From: Ligustrum vulgare
Taxonomy: Eukaryota > Streptophyta > Magnoliopsida > Lamiales > Oleaceae
Assembly (NCBI GenBank): GCA_963555705.1
Contig: OY743169.1
Coordinates: 69,501 to 133,500 of the forward strand
Length of the DNA: 64,000 nucleotides
Direction: 5' to 3'
Made by a program: the position numbers and the translations under genes. Shown piece after piece: positions 21,182 through 33,307 of this stretch. Under the pieces are notes generated by a model. It was not told the origin of the DNA, ran no database searches, and worked only from the letters and a program-made list of their open reading frames with translations. Numbering within the stretch: position 1 is the stretch's first letter; each line of letters starts with the position of its first letter.

Positions 21182-24100
21182 TCATCGTAAATCGCTGAGC
21201 CGACGCATTCCTATCTCATGTATCAATTTCTTGAGTGTAGATGTCGGTAATGCTTTAGTGAATAAGTCTGCCACATTATCACTTGATCGAATTTGCTGAA
21301 CATCGATATCACCTGCTTTCTGAAGCTCATGTGTATAGAAGAATTTCGGAGAAATGTGCTTTGTTCTATCTCCTTTGATATAGCCTCCTTTAAGTTGTGC
21401 AATACAAGCTGCATTATCTTCATACAATATCATTGGACTATCTTTTGTCGAAGCTAATCCACATGATGATTGGATATGATGAGTCATGTTTCTCAACCAT
21501 ATACATTCTCGACTTGTTTCATGAATTGCAATAATTTCTGAATGATTTGAAGATGCTGCTGTCAAAGTTTGCTTCACGGATCTCCATGATATAGCCGTCC
21601 CACCGCATGTAAACACATATCCTGTTTGCGATTTTGCTTGATGTGGATCAGAGAGATAACCTGCATCTGCATATCCCACTAAAGAAGATCCCAAATTGTG
21701 AGAATAAAATAATCCCATATCAACAGTACCTTTTAGGTAACGAAGAATGTGTTTAACACCATTCCAATGCCTTTGAGTCGGTGCAGAACTATATCTTGCG
21801 AGTAGATTTATAGAAAAAGTTATATCAGGACTAGTGCAATTTGCAAGATATGATAAAGCTCCAATTGCACTTAGATATGGTACTTCTGGACCAAGAACAT
21901 TTTCTCCATCTTCAAGTGGACGAAATGGATCATTTTTTGGATCAAGTGATCGAACGACCATTGGTGATGTTAATGGATGTGCTGTATCCATATAAAATCA
22001 CTTTAAAACCTTTTCTGTATATGAAGATTGATGAAAAATTAGTCCTTCTGAAAAATGTTCAATTTGCAACCTAAGGAAAAATTTGGTTTTTCCCAAATCT
22101 TTCATCTCAAATTCATTTTTCAAGTAATCAGCAGTTTTGTTGAGCTCTTCTGGAGTTCCAATAAGATTTAAATCATCAACATAAACTGCTACTATTGCAA
22201 ATCCAATATTTGTTTTCTTTATGAAAACACATGGGCATATATCATCATTTTTGTAACCCTCATTCAGCAAGTATTCACTGAGGCGATTATACCACATACG
22301 TCCAGATTGTTTCAATCCATATAATGATCTTTGCAATTTGATTGAAAACATACTTTTCGGGTATGTATCATTTATTTTTGGCACTTTAAGTCCTTCAGGG
22401 ACTTTCATGTATATGTCACTATCAAGTGAGCCATATAGATAGGGAGTTACTACATTCGTAAGGCGCATCTCGAGCCTTTCTGACACAGCCAAACTAATTA
22501 AAAATCTGAATGTGATGGCGTCCATGACGGGAGAATATGCTTCCTCATAATCAATTCCAGGTCTTTGTGAGAAACCTTGAGCTACAAGCCGGGCGTTGTA
22601 CCTTGTGACTTCATTATTTTCATTTCTTTTCCTTACAAAGACCCATTTGTATCCTACAGGGATTACATTTTTAGGTGTTCGAACTACTGGTCCGAACACC
22701 TTTCGTTTTTCTAAGGAATTCAATTCCGTCTGCATAGCTTCCTTCCATTTTGGCCAATCCTCTCTCTGTTGGCATTCTTTAACAGATAGTGGCTCAGGAT
22801 CATTATTCTGAATTATTTCAAGAGCCATTTGGAAGGAAAAAATATCATCTATAACAACATTCTCCCTTTCCCATAATTTATGAGATAACAAATAATTTAT
22901 TGAAATCTCATTATTCTCGGACATCTGTGATTCTGCAGGAATCATGTCATCACTATTAGATTGTTTCATTGAAATCTGTGGTTCTGCGGGAACCATGTCA
23001 CCACTATCAGATTGATCAATCTTTTCTATTATTACTCGTCCAGGAGTCTTTGATTGGTTTAATTTCCTCTTACGAGGTATGATGTCTTTTGAACCAACTG
23101 GTCGACCACGCTTCTGGCATTTTTGAGGTTCACTTGCTATAGCAGTTTGTCCTACAGGGACATCAATCTTTGCCGGAGTGTTTTCTGCTGGTATATATGA
23201 CTTTGTCCCTTTTCTTGTGTCAACAAATTCATCAGGTAATTGATTTGCAATTCTTTCCAAATGAATAATTTTCTCAACATCTTGCTCACATTGATTACTT
23301 CGGGGATCAAAGTGAGATAGAGTTGTTTCATTCCAAGAAGTTTTATCTTGATTTTTAGGATGCAACTTTACTCCTCCTAAAGTTGGGAAGTTCATTTCAT
23401 CAAAATGACAATCTGCAAAACGTGCAGCAAACAAATCACCCGTTAAGAGTTCAAGGTACCTAATGATGGAAGGTGAATCAAAACCAACATAAATCCCAAG
23501 TCTATGTTGGGGACCCATTTTGGTACGTTTTGGGGGAGAGATTGGTACATGGACAGCACAACCAAAAACCCTTAGGTGAGAAATATTAGGTTCATGACCA
23601 GATGCAAGTTGCAGAGGTGAGTATTGATAATAAGCAGTTGGTCTTATGCGAATCAATGATGCAGCATGTAAAATGGCATGACCCCAAACAGAAGCTGAGA
23701 GTTTTGTTTTCATGAGTAGTGGTCTAGCAATTAATTGTAGACGTTTAATAAATGACTCTGCTAGTCCATTTTGTGTATGGACATGAGCAACTGAATGTTC
23801 TATTGTAATCCCAATGGACATGCAATACTCATTGAATCTCTGTGATCTAAACTCACCAGCGTTATCAAGACGAATTGTCTTTATTGAGTAATCGGGAAAT
23901 TGAACTTGTAATTTTATTATTTGAGCAAGTAGCCTAGAAAATGCTACATTTCTTGTGGACAGTAAACATACATGCGACCATCTAGTAGAAGAATCAACTA
24001 GTACCATAAAATAACGAGATGGTCCACATGGTGGGTGTATCGGCCCACATATATCTCCATGAATCCTTTCTAAGAAAGTTGGAGATTCAACATTGACCTT

Positions 24101-24710
24101 TGTAGTGGAATGTCTAATGACCAATTTCCCTTGCGAGCAAGCAACACATGAATAATCATTAGGTGAAAGAATCTTCTGGTTCTTTAAAGGATGTCCATGT
24201 GAGTTGCTAATTATTCGACGTATCATTATCGCTCCTGGATGTCCAAGTCGATCATGCCAAAGTATAAAACCTTTTAAGTCCACGAACTTCGGGTTCGTGA
24301 TGTTGTTTGATTCGACTTCTTTTATGGATGTATTATACATTCTAGAAGGAAGTTCCGGAAGTTTTTCTTTTATCTGCTTCTGGGCAGATACAAAAGAAGT
24401 AATGCAAAGATATTCAATGTTGTTTTCTTGCATCGTTTCAATGTGATATCCATTGCAGCGGATATCCTTAAAACTAAGCAAATTTCTTCTGGATTTGCTT
24501 GAGTATAGTGCATCGTTAATACATAGTTGTGTATTATTTGATAAAATAATATAGGCTTTATCGGAGCCTTCAACGATCTTCGATGTGCCGCATATTGTAT
24601 TAACATTATTTTCCGCTAATGTTAAGTTCAGAAAAATACTTTTTCTTCCGGAGAATAGTATGTGTTGTTGCACTATCAACAAGACATGTATCTTGGAAAT
24701 TCATCTAAAA
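21182..24710 (-). pseudogene. Copia pol polyprotein: protease, integrase, RT and RNase H, with one frameshift and one nonsense codon
   Basis: The protease active-site region LVDSATTHTIL is at about 24,690-24,650, but in a different frame from the rest; a small indel near 24,625 separates them. The long frame (24682-21998) holds the integrase HHCC finger (H near LWHDRLGH, CVAC) and the catalytic core Asp-Asp-Glu (HGDICG, RLDNAGEF, GLAES). It continues into RT with YNARLVAQGFSQ and the active-site AVYVDD. An in-frame TGA at 22000-21998 follows EKVLK. The frame then continues unbroken (21997-21182) through RNase H with YADAGY, SNHSE and NVADLFTKAL. The TGA is one transition away from an Arg codon, which fits decay of a methylated C. 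These enzymes would copy and insert the element; this copy cannot make the full polyprotein. Confidence 0.9.
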
Positions 24711-24839
24711 TATAATCAAATAGATATTTTAGAAAAGTGAATTTATGATAAAAAGAAGTTAAACATAATTTAACATCAAACGGACAATACATATTAAGAT
24801 TTTAAAATAACAACATTGTGACTATCTGATAAAGTAAAC

Positions 24840-25105
24840 TAATCTATATTTTCCATATCACCAGTATAAAAATCAGAGACATCTAGGTGTGTATTAACTG
24901 GACAATCAGCTAAATTTGTCTCTATTTTTTCTTTTCCTTTAATAGATTGTTGGTAAAGGTCCACAAGGTGTTTTTCCGTAAGACATGTACGTGACCAATG
25001 CCCTTTCATACCACATCGGAAGCAACTTTATTCGTGTTTCCGTTTAATTATGTTATTCTCATTTTCCTTGTGCCTTTTAACCACGTGGCCATGTTGTTGA
25101 TACTA
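24840..25105 (-). pseudogene. Copia gag C-terminal remnant with zinc knuckle
   Basis: The minus strand reads a canonical CCHC knuckle, CFRCGMKGHWSRTC (CX2CX4HX4C), at about 25,025-24,980. It is followed by LTEKHLVDLYQQS and an acidic tail ending DFYTGDMENID. An in-frame TAA lies two codons before the knuckle. The N-terminal capsid part is lost at the truncation point. Confidence 0.8.
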
Positions 25106-25109
25106 ATAA

Positions 25110-26325
25110 ATATATCCATAGTCTTTTCTTATTTTGACACAAAGGTAGTGATAAAGGGATAACTAATTGTACCGAAGGTTTGATCTTTAAAGAGAAAGTA
25201 CTAATAATTATCCACAATTTTCCCTTGCTATTACACAAAAATAGTGATAAAGGGATAAATTATTGTACTTAGAGTTGGAAATTAAAGTTTTATTCACACA
25301 CAAATATTTTATTCAGCCTACCCGATTGTCATCTCCACACCGATTGCCTCGAACCATCAATTTGCTTAAAAAATTGGAAATATCATAGAGAGATTTATAA
25401 AACCACAATAAGCACACCATAAATTATTATCCTGAATATCTTGAAGGAACATCATAATCATAATCATAATCAACATAGTGGATATACAAGAATTGTACCG
25501 AACATAAGTGATATAATTCTTATGTGTAGCGCTACTAAACTCCAGTCCCCTTCGAATAACCATATAGCATATTCATATCATATGGGACTCATAATCATAA
25601 TTTTCTTGAAAACTTGTAACGTGATGATAATTCAAACATGGACAACGTACTTACCATTAAGGAAAATAGAACATAATAAAAATGGATTAAAGCTTGCTTG
25701 ACCATCTTGTACTGCTACTATTTGTAAGATACTATTAATTGTTTGATAATTGATATTGTATAAAGTGTGTGTGGTAGTCTAGTATTTGTATAATATAATA
25801 ATATATAATTTATAGGTGAACTGTGTTTTGTGTGCGCATGTATAAGAATTTTGGAAACATGAGAAATATGTAGGATTGAGTGAAAATGATGGGTTTAAAT
25901 AGGTGCGGTTATTGGCTTTTGTTGTTAGAATTAATTGACATTCTCTAATGCAAGTATTAATTTCTTTAATTTATGTTAACTTATTTAAATGCATATTTAT
26001 ATACTTTTTTAATGTATGAGTTACATTATTTAATAAATGCTTAGTTTTCACATTTATTTGCATGCATGTCTAATTAATTTCTTTAAATGCATGTTTATCT
26101 TTCACTTTTTAGAGCTTGTTTGGTAAAGGTAAAAATTTTACCAGAATTTTTCAAACTCAATCTCAACCATCCATTCTTAGTCAAGCCCACTATTTTTGAC
26201 TTTTCAAACATTTTTAAACAACACATCCATCTAAAAATCGAAAAAAACTACAAAAATCAAAAGTTTTCACATTACCAAACAGGTTCTTAATTGCATGATT
26301 AATTGCCTTTGGTGCGGGTGTTACA
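25110..26325 (-). repeat. LTR remnant related to the LOG-element LTR family
   Basis: Between 25,480 and 25,600 the text TGTACCGAAC, AATTCTTATGTGTAGCGCTACTAAA and CATATGGGACTC closely follows 4530-4620 of the LOG-element LTR, including the palindrome GTAGCGCTAC (25526-25535). The right end GGTGCGGGTGTTACA (about 26,311-26,325) reads TGTAACACCCGCACC on the minus strand, a normal gypsy LTR start. Two about-105-bp imperfect repeats (shared phrase AGTGATAAAGGGATAA) lie at about 25,138-25,290. No gene is seen. The left edge is unclear. Confidence 0.5.
26111..26287. mobile_element. MITE, 177 bp, hAT-like
   Basis: The terminal inverted repeats AGAGCTTGTTTGGTAA and TTACCAAACAGGTTCT enclose non-coding sequence. 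The interior (CATCCATTCTTAGTCAAG, then GACTTTTCAAACATTTTTAAACAACACA) is similar to the outer MITE in the PP2C intron at 41,856-42,214. I could not settle a target site duplication. Confidence 0.6.
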
Positions 26326-26439
26326 GTTATATTAAAAGGAAAAATTAGTTTTTATTATGTCATCATGAAAATTTATAATTTCTACATTGATTTGAGACGT
26401 ACTCTATATGTGACAGCGCACGCACTACAACAAAAATAG

Positions 26440-26820
26440 CATACGGCAACACGCAAAAAATATTGCAAAAGGCCTTTTGCAACGTTCGTGTGCATGTTGC
26501 AAATCGAAGTGTTGTCGCAGAGGGAAAGGATACGACAACGTTCATTGCGTGTTGCATAAGGTTGAATTGCACGTTGCAGTAGACCTTTGGCAACGTTCAC
26601 TACGCGTTGCGATAGACCTTTGACAGCGTTCATTACTCGGTGCGATTGATACTTTTGGCAACGTTCAACGCGTGTTGCCGTAGACCTTTAGCAACGTTCT
26701 GCGTGTTGCGGTTAATACTTTTGGCAACGTTCACTCCGCGTTGCCGTTGATACTTTTAACATAACTCATTGTGCGTTGCGGTTGATAATTTTGGCAACAC
26801 TCATTGCACGTTGCCGTTTA
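26440..26820. repeat. Left subterminal repeat cluster of the CACTA element
   Basis: About nine degenerate copies of GGCAACGTTCATTGCGCGTTGC, mostly in one orientation, separated by short TAGACCTTT or GATACTTTT phrases. In CACTA elements such repeats bind the element's own DNA-binding protein. Confidence 0.8.
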
Positions 26821-29024
26821 TGTTTTACTTTTTTTTATTTTTCGCAAATCAATATAGATATTTCCACTGATAATCAACAAATTTCTCAAACATACACGTA
26901 ATATGTAAAATATGAAACACATGTACTATAAATAAATCAACTACTCAAAATGAAGTGCAAGCATTTTAAAGAAAATTAGATCACATATTTTTATACAAAA
27001 CAAAAACACCGGTACTTCGTTCTCCTACATTAAAACAAAATCTTTAATAGTATTTTTTCACCTATTTGATTGCACATCTAAATTTTGACATTTATTATAG
27101 ACATTGCAACAGTATTTCTAGCAGACCATCGATCATAGAAAAAGGAACTACTATCACCAATTTTTAACACGAATCATCGTAGAAGATGAGTACTTCCCCG
27201 ACTTCTGAAGTCTAATTTGAACTCTGCCTATGACAAACCATCTTGTGAGAGGACTACAAAATTCACTTTTACCTGCAAAGACATTATGAAAGTCTAATTA
27301 TCATGACTCTAACTGCACTAAATGCAAAAATGTAGAAATAAATCATACGAAATATTAGAATTATCATTTTCTATTATAAAACTTTAAATAAATTTTGACA
27401 AAGTCTCCCTATAAAATGGACTTAGCCAACCTGTATGGAGACATCACAACCACCATAATACTTTAAAACAATATCAAACTAACAACTCATTCATCATCAA
27501 ATTACAATCAAACCAATCCAAAATTCATCCCCAAACTCTACAACAATAATAACATTTTGTTATTTGACAAGAATTAGAAATGGCTAATTTAAAGAAACAT
27601 AGGGAAAAAGCCACTAACATTTCAACCCAAATTGATGAATCAGAAATTGTTTTACACCAGATTTATGCAAATGATACTCGTGAGATTTGATAAAATTTTA
27701 AGATTACAAGATTATGAGCCTACCTTGCATCTTGGGTCCAGATGATGTCGAATTGAACGAAGGGTTTCAACAGTTCTATAAGCCGACACTGTCGGCCGAT
27801 GACAGCAACCACGGCGAAGACTTCTCGGAATTGGGCGAAATCGGAGTCGACTCTTTAGATCTTGTTCACTGGGGGAGAAGAAGGTGAAGAACAAAAGGCC
27901 AGTAATCCATTAAGTTTCTTCAATTGGAGTTCTGCAAGAAACAATCACCACCTTAACAGCACCTCATTTGGAGAAGCTAAGAAGGATTCAACCAAATGTT
28001 CAATGCTTTAATGAAACCTTTGATATCAAAGGGAAAAGATTGAATGGCTGAGTAGTTGAGAAGAGGCATTTAATTTTCAATAGAAAAAATTAGGAGTTTT
28101 TGGTGAATGACCGCAAATCCTGCTTACAAACAAAATTAACAATGAAAAACTTGTGATTTTAATCAAATAAAATGCCAAATGATTGAAAAGAACATTAGTT
28201 AAACAATTAACGTATAAAACTAGTTACAACAATTTTAGAAAAAGAAAGAACATCTAATTGAGTTAGTTATTAAGAAATGTTTGGCACACTTATTAATCGA
28301 TTGAAAGCAAAATTTTGTGTATTTAACTAAAGTACAAGAATGCAAGCTTAGACAAGTGGAAATGGGACTTCCACCAAACAAGAATTATATTTAAAGTGAA
28401 GAAAGAGAACAAATCCATTTTTTCTTCACCAAGTTTGAAATGAAAAAGACTCAAACCAAATAAAGGTTGTTTAAATTTTTCGATATCCTTCTTATCTGAA
28501 AGTTAATTCAACATTATTGGATTGTTTATTATATCATGCAATCGAAATTCCGACATATATAAAATTGAACTCAGGACAATAGTTTTATATACCCGCTCCA
28601 AAATAAAATAAAATAAAATTTATTTTTGCTGCTTTGAGTTGTATCGACATAGATGTTTAATTAGATCATTAGTTCAAATTATGGTAAGTTAATTGAGCTA
28701 GCATAAATTAAGTAAAGGTTCTCAGGAGATCCTCCATAGTACATAGCATAAATTAAGTAAAGGTTCTCAGGAAATCATTCCTCCAAATATAAATGCATAA
28801 ATTCATCACAATAATGACAATTTAATTTTTTATATAAAATGCATGAATGCTTGCTTGAAAGGGAAAATGAAGAAAGAGGAAGTAATAAGCATGTTTCATC
28901 GATCTGATCATGAATGGATTTAATGCAATGCTTCTGAATTCTTCCACTGATTAAAATAGCAAAGAAACATTTAGTGAACCCAACTTCATTTCTAGGAAAA
29001 AACCAAAGGAAATTAGGAGGTAAC
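26821..29024. other. Interior of the CACTA element, left part
   Basis: No supportable gene. A short GC-richer patch at about 27,720-27,870 contains the palindrome-like CCGACACTGTCGG and may be a captured gene scrap. The remainder is AT-rich. Confidence 0.4.
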
Positions 29025-30645
29025 TGATAAGTGTATTTTATACACTTATTTCTATCCTAAAAGTATGAATTTATATGTTTGTTTTAGAATATTTTCTATT
29101 TATTTTGTGTTATTTGTTTATATTTCAGAAATAATTCCAAAGTCGAGAAAACAATGGAATTGGAGCAAAAACAAGCAAATTGGATGATAAAAGAACCAAA
29201 GTATGCAAATCAAGAATTGATGAAATAAATCAAAAGAGTCACTTGGAAGAAAAGTCAAAGAAAGAACCAAATTGGAAGAAATTAGGAGTTCAAGGACTAA
29301 AGTATACAAATCAAAAGAAGGACCAAATTGCAAATACTCAATGATTGATCCGGACCATGATACAATACTTGAAGAATGCTAGGAGTCAATTGGATGCAAT
29401 TAAAAGTCAAAAGGGAATGAAGTATGATAAGAATATTACCATAAATTCATTCCAATCACACAAGATTTTCGGGCAGATTTTTAGTCATATTTTGAAACCT
29501 AATTTCTGGGTCTTAAACGTTAGAATTGGGAAAATCCTATTTCAGGAATAATTGTAGCCCTTTACGTTATCTTTCTAAATGATTTTGAATCATCTAAATC
29601 AGATAAGGGAATAGAAAGATATGATCAAAATACTAAACGCTGTGCAGTGACAAAAAAAATCTTCCGCGAAGGTAACTTTCCTTGTTCGGTTGAAACTATT
29701 TTGGAATTTAATTTGGACGTGAAACTCAGCATTCTTTCTCCCCAAGTAACCTAATTCTCACGAACATCTATAAATACATGGCTTGGGGCACGAAATTATG
29801 GGTTCCCAATGTTCATAATTCATGCCAAAACGCTGTCGAATTGCGAGGGGATCCATAGGAGGCCAAATTCAAGATTGAAGAACAATGATCAAGGAGATGA
29901 ATATGGTGACATCTTTTCATACTTCTTGTGATTTATTTTCAATAATGTATTTAGCCTAGGTTTTTAATTGTTGGAATTGTGATGATACTTTGTTTATCGG
30001 ATTCCATGTTTTGATTTAGTATTTTAATTTAAGCTTTTTATGGGTTTGAGCAATTGATTGTGTATTTATTTTCATCTATAATTGTGGACGCATAATTATT
30101 TGATGTTTGTGATAATTTTATATGTTCGAAAGAGTAGGAAATTATTGGACTTGAGTCAATTGCCACAAGGTTCGATAGGGGATATAAATATACCCCTATA
30201 CTTTGTGTAATCCCAAAAAGTGTTCATAAATCGATAATGCTTTTTTATAGGTTTGGATTTGTCATAGAAATATAGTCAAATTCCTTAGAGAAAAAGGTTT
30301 TAATTCACCGTTCGAAAGAGGGTTTTAAAAACATAAGGAACATGGATTTTCAATTTTCCATAAATTGTCGTTAATTGTTTAATTCAAAATATGGATGATG
30401 GAACAAAGTGGAATCACAATTCTAACATGTTTATTTCATAAGTTTTTATAAATCAAATCTTCTCGCCTTCTTAGTTTAATCTTTAGTATAGTTTAAAATT
30501 CAAAATTCTCAAATTCAAACAATTTCTCGTTCCGGTTAAGGCAGTAATCTAAAATACGATTTAAAACAATCTCTGTGGGATCGATACTTAGACTTAAAAT
30601 CCACTTTATTACTTGCGCGACCCGTGCACTTGCGGAGCGTCGTCA
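29025..30645 (+). repeat. 5' LTR of the Athila-like element
   Basis: 1,621 bp with TG...CA ends, matched by the 3' LTR. Differences include 29048 C versus 36252 A and a short indel-type change near 29,580 versus 36,784. Short frames inside it are shared by both LTRs and look meaningless. Confidence 0.92.
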
Positions 30646-30647
30646 AG

Positions 30648-30665
30648 TTTTTGGCGCCGTTGCCG
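30648..30665 (+). other. Primer binding site, tRNA-Asp type
   Basis: TTGGCGCCGTTGCCGGGG lies a few bases after the 5' LTR end. It is the characteristic primer site of Athila-group elements. Confidence 0.85.
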
Positions 30666-30959
30666 GGGATTGTTCTTTAAATTTATTCTTAGATTACTTT
30701 CACTAATTCGGATTTTTTTTTTTACCGCTTTATTTTTATTTTATTCTTGTTTATTTTTGTTCTTGTTTTTATTTTATTTTAGGACTTTAAATTCTAATTT
30801 TAGTTTAGTTACTAGTTTCGTTGTTTTTCTTTTAGTTGTGTATGTTACGTTCGAAAAAAGGGAATCTTTTCGAAGTTGACCCGGAAATAGAACGTACTTT
30901 ACACCATAGATTAAGAGAACTTAGGGAACTAGATAAACAGAAAAATTAAAAAAATTCAA

Positions 30960-33307
30960 ATGGCAAACAATATGGCTTTACCTGGAATTGAGCTAGAAGA
31001 TGAGGGAAATAGACTTGTAGGAGATTTCATGACTCCACAAATTGTTCAAAACCAATCAAGCATAGTTTATCCACCTTTTGGTCTTGCAAACTTCCAATTA
31101 AAGACCAATGTGATAAATATGTTTCAAAATGGACATCAATTCTATGGCAAACCCGATGAAAATCTACATGCACATGTGTCTAAATTTTTAGACATGTGTG
31201 AACATTTTATATATCAGGGTGTGTCAGATGACGCCATAAGACTTAGGTTGTTTCCATACACCTTACGAGATAGGGCAATAGATTGGTTAAACTCCCGTCC
31301 TCCTGCAAGTATAACAACCTGAAATGACTTGGCCCAAAAATTTTGCACAAAACTCATGCCCCCAGCCAAAGTTGCTAAACTCAGACATGAGATAACAATT
31401 TTTCAACAACAAGAGTATGAGTCATTTGATGAACCATGGAATAGGTTTAAAAGCATGCTTAGGAAGTGCCCTCAACATGGATTACCTAAAAATGAGCAGG
31501 TAAGGTACTTTTACATTGGCTTGCTCCCTCAATACAAGAGTCTTGTTGATTCGTCATCAAATGGATCAATAACTACCCAAACTCTTGATGGAGCACTTGA
31601 ACTGTTTGAGAGAATAGCCAATACCAACGCAATGTGGGCGTCTGAGAGGACCATTCAAAAGAAACCACCAGGAGTTTATGCAGTGGATGATGTTCCGGCA
31701 TTGCCTGCGAAAAGAGACTCTTTGATGAATTTCATACAAACCAACCATTCAGTGAAAAGTGTAGTAACTGGATGCGAGGAATGTGGGGCCAATCACAATA
31801 CCTCGGATTGTCCAATTTTGGCAGCTCAAGCTGAGCAGGTCAGCTTTGTACAAGGGGCACATCGCCAAAATAATCCATACTCCAACACTTATAATCCTGG
31901 TTGGCGAAATCACCCTAACTTTTCATGGAGGGATAATCAAAATGGAACTGGCCAGCAAGCCCTCCACAGCAGGTAGTGGAGAAGAAACCTCAACTTGAAG
32001 AGATGGTTGTGAAATTGATGGAGAAGACTGACCAGTACATGAGCCAGACCAATCAATTTATGGCTAAAACTGATCAGTTCATGACAAAAACTGATCAGTT
32101 CATGAGGATGACTGAAACTACACTGCGAGATCATCAAGCTTCAATCAAAAATTTGGAAACCCAAGTTGTTCAGATAGCTCAGGCTTTAGCAAACAGAGCC
32201 CCAGGTACACTGCCTGGTAACACTGAGGTTAATCCTAGGGAGCAAGTGATGGCAATAAAAACTGTTGAAAGAGAGGTAGATTTTGTGCCAGGAAGGATCA
32301 CTTTTGCTCCATGTGACAGAGTTTATGAACCTCCCACTCCTTTTCCCCAAAGACTGAAAGGTTGGAAAGAGAAACAAGGAGTAAATGCAATTACCACACG
32401 CAGTGGGGTGAGATTGCCTGAGATTCATGTTCAAAAGCCAGATGAAGACAAGGGAAAACATGTTGAGACACCTGAAAAGCAATCTGCTGAGAAGAAAGAG
32501 GAGAATGAGGTAAATTTGACAATTAAACCCCATGAGTCCCCTATTCCATTCCCGCAAATATTACAAAAGCCTAAGGAGGATCATCAGTTCAATAAATTTC
32601 TCAACATGCTCAGAAAGCTGCATATTAACATTCCTTTCCTAGAAGCCATTACCCAAATCCCCAGCTATACCAAGTTCCTGAAAAAAATGATGTCAAGTAA
32701 GAGAAAACTTGAGGAACTTGAAGAGGTGTCACTGAATGAAAAGTGCAGCGCCATCTTGCAACAAAAGCTGCCACCCAAGCTGAGAGATCCGGGAAGTTTT
32801 TCAATTCCTTGCATCATTGGTGACTTAAAATTTAACAAAGTTTTATGTGACCTTGGTGCAAGCATAAATTTGATGCATCTTTCAGTTTATAGGAAGCTAG
32901 GACTAGGGGACCCAAAGCCAAGCCCAATCATCTTGCAGCTAGCTGATCGTTCCATTCGATACCCATACGGAGTCATTAAGGATGTGCTGGTTAAAGTGGA
33001 TAAATTCATATTCCCTACTGACTTCGTGATTCTAGATATGGAGGAAGATAGTAAAGTGCCACTGATTTTAGGTCGACCCTTTCTGGCTACTACTAGAGCC
33101 TTGGTTGATGTGGAAAAGGGGGAGGTCATGCTTCGAGTAGAGGAGGAGAAAGTAACATTTGACATGGTTCAACTAGTGAATCAAAATCCACTACTTGAAA
33201 ACTGTTCAAAAATTGAAGTTGCACAACATCTGCATCCTTGTGAACAAGTTGAGTATGGGGTCAAGACAAATGATAGGGCCTCAACATCATATTTCATGCC
33301 ACCTTGA
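30960..33307 (+). pseudogene. Athila-type gag-protease polyprotein with one nonsense codon and one frameshift
   Basis: The start ATG at 30960 opens a gag whose capsid domain (DMCEHF, then RLRLFPYTLRDRAIDWLNS) is typical. A TGA at 31320-31322 interrupts SITT.NDLAQKF, where the family has Trp; it is one base from TGG. The frame continues (31323-31976) through the capsid to a zinc knuckle, CEECGANHNTSDCP. Near 31,960 a one-base loss shifts the frame; the text GQQA then PPQQVVEKKPQLEE spans it. The last frame (to 33307) has a coiled TDQF repeat (about 32,030-32,110), ITTRSG, and the retropepsin motif CDLGASINLM with LILGRPFLATTRALVD. Gag packages the RNA and the protease cleaves Gag. No RT follows. 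Confidence 0.9.

Larger units (their letters stand above)
20762..25105 (-). mobile_element. 5'-truncated Ty1/copia retrotransposon
   Basis: The minus-strand order is gag C-terminal part, protease, integrase, reverse transcriptase, RNase H, polypurine tract and 3' LTR. The 5' LTR, leader and most of gag are missing; copia homology ends near 25,105. It appears to have inserted in the gypsy LTR to its left. The breaks are few (one frameshift and two stops), so it decayed only recently. Confidence 0.88.

Noticed and set aside
26440..26820. CRISPR array
   Set aside because: The repeats are degenerate with no uniform spacers, and lie at the end of a CACTA transposon in a plant genome.
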